Source: Tetradesmus obliquus
Taxonomy: Eukaryota > Chlorophyta > Chlorophyceae > Sphaeropleales > Scenedesmaceae
DNA length: 64,000 bases
NCBI GenBank assembly: GCA_030272155.1
Contig: CP126191.1
Location: forward strand, 7,586,501-7,650,500
Direction of reading: 5' to 3'
Shown: in pieces, positions 48,338 through 61,096 of the stretch
Layout of the letters: the number at the start of each line of letters is the position of its first letter
Position numbering within the stretch: position 1 is the first letter of the stretch
Notes under the pieces: generated by a model
What the model was told of the DNA's origin: nothing
What the model saw: the letters and a program-made list of their open reading frames with translations, nothing else
The model's database searches: none
Position numbers and translations under genes: made by a program

Positions 48338-49919
48338 TGCGGCAAATTAGGATTGGTGTGAGGTGGTTGAGGTGCAGCAGCTCTGACGCGTGTCCACAGT
48401 AGGGAGGTTGCCACTTGTGACGGCAGCAAGCGTACAGTCGTCTTGTTTGTACTGCCTGAGACTCTTGGGTGAGTTCAGTGTCCATACGCAGATGTAACAC
48501 TTGTTACATGGCTGTACAATGGCTCTCAAACAGCTGGCTTGTGCGAAGCGAACGCCTTGTGTTATTACAAAGCAGCAGATTGTTCATAAAAGCGTGTGCT
48601 GCACAACAGCTCGCCACGTGGCGCACCCTCCTGCTCCTGCAGTCACCCGCTTTACCTGTCGCTGCGCTGCATGGAGTACAACTCAACAACGCAACCGACT
48701 CCCAACATTAAAAGGGCTGCATGGAGTACAACTCAACAACACTATAGTCTGCCTGGCCATGCAAGGTCGACGCCCAGCTCCGATGACTACCCACGTTGAG
48801 TCAATTACCACTGCCATCACAACACGTCAGAGCCAGGCCACATCTGTCTGCTACTCGTGAAACGTTGCTGCCAGCAGCCAGTGGTGCGCCAAATACAACT
48901 CTAAAGTGCCACAGATCCTACCCCAGATGCATCGGCGGCTGAGCCGTCCAGCCACACCTCACCTATTTCACCAATTAGCCACTCAGGCAACATCAGCTGC
49001 TCAGTCGTGCATGGACATGGCCAGCACAATTCCAATGTCAGCAATGAATTTTGAACTGCCATGCACGTAAGCTCATGGCAAAAGAGCAATGCCCATTGCA
49101 AATTCGCTGGAGGCCATCAATACGTGCAGTATGCATTGCACCGGTCCCATACTTACAAGACAACTCCAAGGCAGGACGTGCATCCCTCCAAACTCAATCA
49201 CTCGATATCACAGCAGCCGGGCTGCAATAGTACACTGGTAGGCAGCAGGGTGCAGAACAACCCCCATTTCGGCAGTGATGCAGCACACAGGCGGCAAGGG
49301 TCACCCCAGCAACATACACAATATGAACAAGCTTCAGCAGACAGCATGCATCAACATCACCTCATATGCGGTGCAGAACGGCACGCCACATGCATGCCTG
49401 ATCTGCATGCAAGCCAAATTTGACCTCCAAATAGCCATTTTTGAATGGCAAACAGAGACAACACCCCGTGCAGGCAGATTACGGAAAGCTCAGCAAGCCA
49501 CCAGTCCGTACCAACAACAATGCAGATGCACACCTGAAACTCACTGCAATCACTGCAGACTGTGCAAGCACTGCGTTAGACACCGCACGTGCAGTGCCTC
49601 ATGCACAGCACGCTTGAGAACAGTACATTAGCACCGAATAGTCGCAAATGCTGCTCTTGACAACTCACCATCCCAGTCACTTGCTAGCGCTATCACTGCA
49701 CCATGTGCCGTGCACAAAAGACAGCGGACAGCCACAGTGCACCTGCAGACGGTGCATTGCATTGCATGGCAGATACCACATGCAAATATGCTCTGCAACA
49801 ACATTCAATGCTTCTGCTTCATCTACCTCATCCATCATTGCAACCCACTCTTCGGTTCCATCACTGCAGCTCAACTCCTAGCTCCCAGCTGCCAGCGGCC
49901 AGGCCCTCGGTGCAAGCGC
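48338..49919. other. Intergenic between convergent MDR copy B and ABC transporter
   Basis: Both flanking genes end here, so the stretch holds two 3' UTRs. A 25-bp direct repeat (GCTGCATGGAGTACAACTCA...) occurs at 48666-48690 and 48716-48740. The right half is C/A-rich, as expected downstream of a minus-strand gene. No gene seen. Confidence 0.5.
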
Positions 49920-52900
49920 TCAGCGGCGCTGGAAGTTGAAGAAGCGCAGCGCGCCGATGATAGCTGCCACAAAGGCCAGGATGAAGCCGGCCATTATCAG
50001 CGCACACCAGCCCACAAAGGAGGCCTGGAAGCCCAGCATGGCTGCAGCAACACAGATACAACAGCACGGCAGAACAGGCACAGGCAGTGTGGTGGGTCAA
50101 TGACATGTATAACAATACCAACTGAGCAGGCGACTGTACAGGAGCCCAATGCAGAGGCTACAGGCACTTGCACAGAGGAGTGTACGCTGCTTGGGAAGCT
50201 GCGTGCTGCGCTGTCCTGCCACTCACTGCGCAGCAGCTCCTGCACGGTGCTGGTCTCGCCGGGCGCCACTGTGATGGTTGATGTCACGTCGCCCAGCTGG
50301 CTGGTGATGATGCCGTACAGCATGTAGGACAGCGGGTTCAGCCTGCAGCACACAGTGCGACACATGGCCATCCCAGCTTGGTTAACAACCGGTTTGCCGG
50401 CAGCATGTCAATGTACTCAAGGCAGCAAACTGGCAACTTCAGACGCCTCAGCAGATACGCTGCATCTTGTATGTCGCTGCATTGCACATGGAGTCATCCA
50501 CAAGTAACCGTCGCGCTGGACGTTCACAGTAAATGACCCGGCAGTCAACACCATGTCGTGTCATGCAACAAAGACTACTGCAGTGCAGCTGCAGGCGCTG
50601 CGTGGTGCTCACCAGTAGTACCATGACCACCAGGGCGGCATGGCTGCGTAGGGGATGAAGAAGCCAGCCATGAGGAACCACAGGCTGCACGGCAGCAAGC
50701 AGCAGGCAGCAGGCTCACATGTGAGTTGAACACCCAGTACAGCAGCAGACTGCGAGTAATCATGTGACGACGACAACAGACAGCAAGTGCACAGATGACG
50801 GTGATTGCTGGATGCAGTGCTGCATGCATGTGCAGTGTCAGGCAGCGGCTGGAATCTGCGCCACCATCAGCTACGGATACTGCCACAGGCTGGTGCGCAA
50901 TGGTGTTGCGGCCCCATTTACCTGTACACGCTGCTGCTCATGATGGAGGCCAGCTGGATGTTGGCGCTGATGGCCACACTCATCATGCCTGGGGGGAGAG
51001 AGCGACGGAGGGGGCAGAGCACAGATCAGTCAAAAGGCAAAGCCCAGCCCGCACCAGATAGCAGTCGGCCCAAACGATCCCAGCCCTCCATTACTACTAG
51101 TAGTGCTCGCAACTGCTTTTAACGCTGCAGCGCAAAACAACCTACCTGCCAGGAACGGAGCGACAGATGCTCCAGATTGAAAATCATTCATCACCTGTGT
51201 TGTACAATCACGCCCAAATGCAGAGCTGCTGAACTATAGTACTTGAATGGCTGCCTGACACCCGAAACAGCATCAACATGCGCCTCACCGTAGTATGTGA
51301 AGAAGAGCAGTGTGAGGAAGGTGAACAGGATGTACCACCAGAACTTGGCGGCGTTCAGCTCAAAGTGCACCAGCATGTAGGTGATGGTGCCGTACAGCAG
51401 CGCCTGCACGATGACATACGGCAGCTCGACCAGCACCTGCAAGCACCGCACAGCAGAAATAGCAGCAACAAGGTAAGCAGACAGCAGCACATAGCAGGCA
51501 GACTAGTACCATTGCGCAATCACCAGCAGCGCGCGTGCAGGTGTCCGCCTGCCACCTGTGTTCAGCAGCTCCCTTCAACAGTACAGCCGGCCAACAACCC
51601 TCCCATGCTCACATGGGAGCACATATCAGGCACCTGTGTGCCCCACACTGTGTCACGAGCTTTACAAATGCATGCCATACATACACCACACCCCTGCACA
51701 CCCACCTGTGCCACCGCAAAGGGCAGTGGGCTGTACATGCCTGCCGCTAGCTCCCTGTAGAACACCGGCCGCTCCGTTGCCACAATCGGCTGCACGCCGC
51801 TGGCGTTGCTTGTGCCCAGGAAGGTGATGCAGATGAAGAGCGCACCCATGATGTTCGTGATGTCGCTCATGCTGGCACGGCGCTGGCCCATCCACAGGTA
51901 GATCGTGCCCAGCAGCACCGCCAGCACCTGCAGTGTTTGAAAGATGGGTGACAGATGCAGCAGACATAGTAGAGCAGGTGAGTGCTTTGAAGTGATGGTG
52001 CCCAGCAGCGCCGCCAGCACCTGCGGGGAGGGGTGGTCTGTGAGAAAAAATGTATGTGACAAGTGCAGTGTACAGTACGCGAGTGATTGACAGGACGGTA
52101 CGTTAAAGAGATCTCCAGTTGGGCAATCTGCAGGCCAGATGTGCATGCATAATCTTCAACATAACCAACGAACATAACACTGCTAGGCGCCATCCCTGCA
52201 TGCCAGCACCACGTACCACGCAGAACACGATGCGCGTCGCGTTGTAGCCAGGGTTGCGCCAGTAGGAGGTCAGCCAGCGCCGCATGAGCACGCTAAACTG
52301 CTGCCAGGTGGAGGCGGCGTAGGGGCGATCGAAGTGCAGCGGCGCGCTGCCTGGTGGCGGCTGCGACAGCTGCTCCACCAACGCCTCGTTGCGCCTGCAG
52401 CAGCAGCACCAGCAGTGTGGTCACACGACCAGATCAATGCCAGTTTGAAGCGGTGCGCTCTGGCTTATCGGCCCTGTCAGCATGATTGCGTGGTCACAAA
52501 CATGTGCAGGTGAGCGCACCACAAACCTGTGACAGCGGCTGCCATACACACGCGATGCTACGGCCTGAGCCACATGCATGCAGCACGTCCAATTGACAGC
52601 AGCAATACAAACGTGACCGCCACCTCCCACCACAACCCAGCCAGCCCCGTTGTCCTCTCACCGCCTCAGCTGGCTGTCTTCGTACACATCGGCAAAGTCC
52701 ACGGCCAGGCGCGCCTCGCTGCCCACCGCGCTCACATCCAGCATCCAGGTGGAGGGGTTGAAGCCCTCGCCAGGGGGCTCCACGCCTGGGGAAGGGCGGC
52801 AGCAGCAGCAGAAGATAACACATTGAGTAACTTTTCAGCACAGAATCCTGCCTCAGGCACCAGCCCAGCCAGCGGCTGCTCCGCTCATGAGAGTAACACA

Positions 52901-55900
52901 CATGGTGTGACGTGTCTCGGCAGACATGTAATGTCTCGACGTATTTGGTGGGTTGCCTCAGTCATGGGGCAAAGCTCTGGGTCGACTGCTGCTGTTCTCT
53001 GCAGGCAGTCAGTTGCAGGTTGGGGTCATGGAACCCCAAACACGAGCACTGGGACACCGTCGCTGATAACCACAATCAGGTCCACTGGCTACTGCTGTCT
53101 CTCGGCATTCAAGAAAGGCACACACCTGCTGCACTGACGGTCATCATGCAGCGCACCTGGGGTCTGTGTGAAGTAGTCAATGAGCAGGTTGCTGTCTGCG
53201 CCCAGCGCGCCATGGAAGATGGTGCGCCCGCCACGCTTGAGCAGCAGCAGCTCATCAAACCTGCAGTAAGACACGATACACAGCGCACGCAAATTGCACA
53301 GAGTTAGGAAGATGCAGGAGCGTATCACGGACGGCAATTGCTTCACGCCTGCAAGAGGACCTATTTCAGCAAGAGATAGCATTACTGACAATGCCAGGTT
53401 GCTATTGATGTGTATGGGCAGTCCATGGTGCAACGACAACGCAGTGCAAGATGACACACCTGTGAGACAGACATATCCCCTCTACAGCAGGCAAATATAT
53501 GCCTATCTAGTGCGCCGATGTGTCAAAAGGTAGTGTTTCACAACTACAGCAACACACCTACGCCAGTGACTAGTGCTTTAGATCACCGCCATGTGGATCC
53601 AGGCAAGCTGTAGCAGTGCACAGGTTGCTTTACTGGCTGCCAGTGCTGCTCTCAGTCAAACTCACGCGTCAAAAATGTGGATGGATGGCTGGTGGATGGT
53701 GCACACCACAGTCCTGCGCAGCACAAAGAAGCAGCCAGCAACAGCAGCAGCAGTATTTGCTTCATCAACCATGTCGGTCATGGTGTAGAACCCAGAGGAC
53801 GCAGCTGCCATGCTGGCACTGCCAGCCTGGCAGCTTGACGCACATGAATGTTCTGAACTTGTATACTGCTTTGTCGTACTCCCACCATCGTTGCGGCAAG
53901 ACACAAACACCTTGCATGCCCTGTCCCACCTCCCCGTCCCGCGTTTCCTCCCCACACCCAACTACGCACCTGCCGGTGTCCACGGTGTTGCGCACCGCGC
54001 GCATCACGATGGCGGCGGCGCGCGCGTCCAGGCCGCTGGTGGGCTCGTCCATGAACACCACGCTGGGGTTGGCCACCAGCTCCACGGCAATAGTCAGGCG
54101 CTTGCGCTGCTCAATGGACAGGCCCCACTCGCCCGGCACGCCCACCTAAGAGCAAGGTGGCATATGATGTTAGTTGGAAGGGAAACACATATGCGCCGGT
54201 TTGATCGATCAGCAAGCCAGGTATGCAGCAGCGTCAGAGGCACCGCAACTGGGCATGCGACACACATTGCAACTGCTGCTCAACCAGCACCACCAGCCAT
54301 GCAATAGCGTGCTGATGTGCACTACCCTGCTCGTGCTCACTGCCGCAGCAGCTAGCACCACAGCTGGCAGTCACAACCAGTCAGCTCTGCCGCCTCACCA
54401 GTGTGTCCCTGTTGGGCCCCAGCTCCACCAGCTGCAGCACATCATCCACAAACGCCTCCAGCAGGTGACGCTCACGGCCCTCGTAAAGCCGCAGCGTGGC
54501 TGACACCACCAGCGCCTCACGCACGGTGGTCTGCAGCAGCAGCAGCAGCATCAGCAGCAGCCGCAAGAGCAGCAGCAGCAACAGCAGCGTCATGTGAAGC
54601 CGAGGGTTCCAAATCCTCTCATCCAGTCACAATGCTATTCAGTGTCTGCGTGCAGCACCAAGCACCCCGAGCCTTGTGATATACACTCTAGTTCTGAGGC
54701 TTATGCCGCCTGCTGGGCTCACCCGGGGTGTGTGGATGTCTGTCTGCTCCACGTAGCCGCACGCGCGCGCAAAGCTGTGCTGCTGCTTTGGGTGGCCGCC
54801 CACCCAGATCTGGCCCTCCACGCGGCCTGAGGTCTTGCGGCCAGCCAGCACATCCATCAGCGTCGTCTTGCCAGCACCTGTAGTGCAGCACCGCGTGACA
54901 ATGCCGATGAGGGGCAGCAATCACTACACATGCCATACACCTCCAGCAATAAACTGATTCGTGCACTGCGTACACGTCCAGCACCAACAGAAGCAACAGC
55001 ACACTCTGCCGTACATAAGACAGCTAGCTGCTGCCACCCACAACAGCGAGACAGGCAAACAGACGGGAAGTTCCAGCCACGTACAACCTGCCAGCAGCTG
55101 GAAGCTTTGCTTCGTGTTCGCACTCACCTGACACCCCCATGAGCGCAGTCAGCACGCCAGGCCTGAATGAGCCGGTGATGTTGTGCAGCAGCTGCAGCTG
55201 CGGCTTGTGAGCACCCTTCTCTGCACCACTGGCGCCCTTGGCACCCTGCAATGCACGTGCAGGCAACAACAGCAGGCCGAGCCCTATCACCACGTCTGCA
55301 ATGCCACGGCCGCAAGCAGAGCTGTCATCCGCAGCTGGCTCCTAGTGCAGGCTGCAGCCACCTCCAGCAAAACTGAACCAGCCAACAAGCAGCAAGAAAA
55401 GATCACCACTGGCAGCGCTTGCCACTATGCACACCAGCTGGCGCGCTCACTCACCGCAGGCGCGTCCACGTAGTAGCAGATGTCCTTGAAGGCCACACTC
55501 ATGGGCTTGAAGGGCAGCGCAAGGCCCTTGCCACCACCAGCAGCAGCACCACCGCCATTGGTATGGTGTGCGCCAGCAGTTGGTGTGGTGGGCGTCACTA
55601 GCACATGCAGGTCCCTGCTGTTGCTTCCACTGCTAGTGGGGCTGCCATCTCCACCATGCGCTGCAGCATTGTGCGTTACTACGCTGGCAGGGTAAGCCAA
55701 TTCCACATCCTGCAAGCTATTAGCAGAGGCAGAGGCTGAAGCAGGAGCAGCAGCAATGGGCTTTGACAGCTCGACCCTGCTGCTGCTCTTCTTGACTGCC
55801 TTGCTGCTCTTGTGGCTGGCGTCGCTGAGCTTGGCTGCTGAGGCAGACTTGAGCAGCGCTGCGGGTGCAGTGCCGGTGCGGTTGACCTCCCGGTCTGCCA

Positions 55901-57028
55901 GGTACTCGGCGGTGAAGAGGGGCGTGTTGCGCGCAGGGGCTGCAAGCAAGGGAACCATGTGCGGCAGCAGTGGCAGGAGAGTCATTTGACGCAGCAGCTG
56001 TCGGGCGTATAGAGCTGGACAAGAACTAACTGAGCGTGCATAATGCTTCCCACTACAGGATGTGGCCATACTTCCAAAGCTGCTGCAGCTGCTAGCCTTC
56101 ACGGCTGGGGTGATTGTATCATCAACAGCACACCATGGCCGCACTTGCATTGCAGAGTTGCGACACACAGCCATGTCACACTCACGTGGCAGGTACTGCA
56201 GCGCCAGGAACATGATGGCGTTGAACAGGGCCCAGTAGCCCAGCAGCACCAGTGCAGGCATCCAGCGCCAGTAGGGCTGCGTCCACATGCCGCTGTTGAG
56301 CAGCACCCACTCGCCCATGGGCCGCGTGACGCCCTCAGCGGTGAAGGGCGCGGACCAGCGCGGCGCTGACATCTCGTTGACTGCCAGCGCATTGGTGGCA
56401 TACTGCGAGGTTGCAGGACAGAGCCTCAAACACAGGTTCAACAACAGCTGCAGCTGCCAGTGGCATGCAGATACCATGCAAATACCTTGCAGGAAAATCG
56501 ACAACAGAACCATCCATGAGCAAAGCAAAGAACAAGCGTACATCTGCTTGCAACAGCTCACACTGCATTCCAACGGCCCCGCGTGCTCACCGTGATGGGG
56601 CTGGCCCAGTACATCCAGATCCACCAGGGGTGCTGCAGCAGCAGAAGAGCAGGCAGGAGCAGCAGCTCCAGCAACAGAAGTCAGCTATCAGCACAACGCA
56701 ACACAAGCAGCCTCTTCCATGCCTGGTTCTCGTCATATATAGTGTACACTTTCTGGTCGACCGTGGCTCTAGGATTAAGCAAAACAACATCTAATGCACC
56801 CATTGCATACAACAGCCCTACTGTGCACCAATGCAATGCAGTGCACCACACTCACGATGTCAGGCCGCTTGAGCGCGAAGCCTCCCAGCAGGATGAGCAG
56901 CACCAGCGCGAAGCTGCCAAACACGTTGGTGCGGGAGATCTCGCGGCCCAGTGCGCCCATCAGCCTGAACAGCGCCGTGCCCATCTGATGCAGCAGCGCC
57001 AGGTAGCCCAGGAAGATGAAGAACCTGA

Positions 57029-57086
<58 letters not shown>

Positions 57087-57639
57087 CAAAAAGGGTGAGG
57101 GCAGATGCTCAGCAAGGCATGGTGGCATAGACAAACACAGCATGCCAGCCAGCATGTGATGCTGCAAGATTAATCTGCACGCCTCTTATGCGTATCAGTG
57201 CATGCCAGCACCAGCATCCCGCATCGCCGCACCTGCCCGCGTCAGGCGCCATGCCTGTGAGCCAGTACACGATGCTGGCCCACAGGATTCCCTCCAGCAG
57301 CGAGTAGGGCACGCGCAGCAGCGTGGTGGGCGCGCAGAAGGCCCAGGCGGGGAAGAACTGCGCGGTGCGCTGCTTGAAGAACACGCCCAGGCTGGCGATC
57401 ATCAGCGTCTGCTCCGCGTAGCTGCAGGGGCATGCACACGCGCACATACAAGGGGTCTGGTGTCACAAAGGCTGAAGTTGCGGAGGACCTGGGTGCACGA
57501 TGCTGGTTTGCAAGCATGCTTCAGTATCACTGGCACTGCTGACATATGCTAAGGCCACAGGGCTTGACTGCTGCGCACCTGGCGAACATGAGGTGCACGA
57601 TGCTGAAGAAAATGAGCCCCAGGTACAGCGTGCCTCCCT

Positions 57640-57683
<44 letters not shown>

Positions 57684-60600
57684 TCCATTAAGCAAGGCGC
57701 AGCAGAGCGCTTGGCCACTTCCCAGCATGCCGCCACAGCAGGGAGCTAGCAAACAGCAGCTGTTGGCTACAGCCGGCCACGGTGGGGAGGTTGCTACGGC
57801 AGCCCAGGGATCACGTGACGCCATCTTGGTGTGTCAGTGCTATACTGCTGTACCTACGGCAACGGTGCTCAAGGTCCTTTACAGTAGTCGGGGTTCACTC
57901 ACATCCCATTCCCTTCCTGGGTAAACTACTGCTGCTGCTGCTGCACCAAACTACTGCTGCTGCTGCTGTGCTGCTGCTGTGCCCCACCTGGATGGTGTTG
58001 GTGGGAATCCTCCCTTTTAGGAAGAGCGTGCCTGTGATCAGCCCAATCACCACCACCTGCGGCAGATGCAGCATGCACACGTCAGCACCATATGGGACCC
58101 TCCACATAAATGGTTTCACATGCTGAGTTATGGAGTGTGCACACAAACAGGCCATGCCAGCACCCCCGCCCACCTGGCACGTCTTGAAGATGTACAGGAA
58201 GCTGTTGCGCTTGACCAGCGTCCAATCACGCCGCAGGCTGGCCTTGAACAGAGCCATGCCGCTCAGTGCATACCTGCAGACAGCAGTAGCAGCAGCAGCA
58301 GCAGTCGCAGCTGCCTAAGCAACATTTTCATACACCAAATTACAGCACGTTACAGGGAGCATCTGGGAGCATTGTAAAATGACATTTGTCACAGTATGGT
58401 AGATCTTGTATGCATCGTCATGGCGTGGCAGCAGAAGATTATTAACTAGCAGCTGCTGCAGCGCCGCTCACCTGTGCCTGACGAGTGGGTCCAGCCGTGG
58501 TGGCTGCTGCGGTGCTGGCGCCGCCACTGCTGCGCGCATGGCACTGCCCTGGGGGCTGGCCTCGTAGGCGGCGTGGAAGGCTGCCACGGGCACAAAGGAG
58601 TACTGGGATGGGTCCCGCGCCCAGTATTGCTGCAGCAGGAGGCAGCACAGAGCAGACAAAGTAAGCCTCCTGCTTCGACAGGGAAACTTGACGGGATGGT
58701 TGTAGCTGATCTTGCATGTATCAGTAGCATGGGTAGTTTGTGTTCTTTGGCTCACGAATCCACCCAAGAGCAAGCGTACAAGCAAACTTGAGCGCCGACA
58801 ACTGCAGTGCACAAAAAGCAATCCACATCCCTGCATGTCCCCCCCCTCCCGCCGCACCTGCTGGTCCCTCCTGCTGGTGACCTCCTGCAGGAAGTCCGCC
58901 ACGCCCTTGCGGGGAGGGATGGCAAAGCCCAGCCCGGCAAAGAAGCCCACGCTGCGGGGTAAAGGCAGCAGCAGTACACACGTCAGCAGACACGCAGCAG
59001 GCAACGCCAGTCAGCTACAGTTGCATCTTTGTGAAACAACACGACAACACCATTGTCCTCCCCAACCAACGGCAGAACCGCAGCTGCGATTCGCTTGTAA
59101 CGGGAACCCAACTGGCATGCTCAGGCCTATACACTGCAAGATCACACATCGCCATCAGTGCTGTGCGGCAGGCAGTGCCAGCTCAGCAGCCTGCCCCTCA
59201 CATGTCCTGGCGTGGCCCGTGGTAGACCATCTGGCCCTCAGACAGCAGCATCACGTCATCAAACAGCTCAAACACCTCGGGCGGCGGCTGCAGCAGGCTC
59301 ATCAGTACAGTGCCCTGCGCAGCAGCAGCAACAGCAGCAGCAGCAGACATGATGCACTTGTGCAAGAGCCCAGCAGCACTACTGCTGGACAGCCCCAGCA
59401 ACACGCACAAGTTGAGGACTGACAACAGGGATCCTGAGTGGCGGTTCAACCGGTTTAGCAACCAGTACTCACCCCACAAAGTGTCATGTCGCACGATCCT
59501 TATGTTTTGGTGCCAGCACGCGGGAGCTTCACGACCCCCACCGCACAGCATTCGCAGACCACATTGCTCGCAAGTTGACATGTAAAGTGCAATCTCTCTG
59601 TCAACAGGCAGGCACCCGAGGTCTCCACCCGCAGCAGCACGCAGCAGGCTCACCTCCAGCAGGTGCACGTAGTTGCGTATGCAGCGCACGATGAGGTAGG
59701 TGGTGCTGCTGTCCAGGCCCGTGCTGATCTCGTCCATCAGCAGCGTCTTGGCGGGGCCCACCATCATCTCCCCAGTGGTCACACGCTTGCGCTGCCCGCC
59801 AGACACACCGCGCATCATGGCGCCGCCCACCATGGTGTCGGCACACACCTGCGATGAAAGACGACAACGTGCAGTAACAATGTCAGTGGCAGCTGGAGTG
59901 CGGATTGCATGCTGCGGATGAGACTAGTGGAGTGCCATATGCGCGATCTGCTGGAAGGTTGCACACTGGTTCATGGTGGCTTGGCGAGCGCTACATAGGT
60001 GGATAAAGCGCCATCTGAACAACAGAACTACAGTGAAACTGGCAACAACGAGCAGCAGAAGCTCTCTCTGATTACAAAGCCGCACCATACAAAAAATGAC
60101 AGGAAATGCACGCATTCACGCCGCATGCACACCAACCACACTAGCCTGCTGCTGTGCGCGCCTCGCCCGCCCTCTCACCTCCAGGCCCAGCACGCGCAGC
60201 ATGAGGTCTGTCACAATGTTGCTGCGCTTGCCCTCCACCGCGCTGGCCTTGAGCAGCGCGTCAATCTCCGCGTCAGGCTCGATGCCCTGCGCCTTCTCCG
60301 CAGCACGCAGCTGGTCCGCGTACTCTGCAGCAGCACACACCACAACACACCAGCACAGCATACAATCCAATGTTGTTCCGGCTATGTCTCACACTAGGAC
60401 ACTCCGAGTATGGCATGTTGTTGTTTCCACATGAGCCAGGCTGGCTCTGGTTGCATCACAGTGCCCAACCATCATGATGCACCAACCAGGCCAGTGTCCT
60501 CACCCTGCTTGTGCCCCACGCCCAGGCAGCGCGCCGCGAAGTCCAGCGTCTCCCTCACTGTGAGCTCCGCCTGGTGGTTGTCGTCCTGGCTGATGTAGGC

Positions 60601-61063
60601 GGAGGTGCGCGCCACCTGGAAGCTGTCAAAGGTCTCGCCGTTGTACGTGATGGCGCCACGCATCTGTGAAAAATAGTTGCAGTGCACACAGGGACAGAAA
60701 GAAGACAGAGCAGGAGGGCCATGGGCGCGCAGACTAGCCAGAGCAGTTGTTATGTGGGACGAAAGAGCAGCATTGCCAGCACAGTGGCTGTAGTCTGCTG
60801 GCAGCTGCTGTTACCCTGCGATGTATGGAGCACTGTGTGCTGCCTGCACTAGTACGCATACAATGCACAACACACATCAGCGCACATGGGGTGGCAGCTG
60901 CCCTCTGGTGCTTGAGGTAAGCCAGCCTGTGCAGCACATATCTCAGGCAGCCCCTGCTGCTGCTGCTGCTGCTGCTGCAGCCGCTCACGTTAAGGCCCTC
61001 GCCGCCGCTGCCGCGCAGCTGACCCGCCAGCGCCTTGAGCAGCATGGTCTTGCCGCTGCAGCC

Positions 61064-61096
<33 letters not shown>

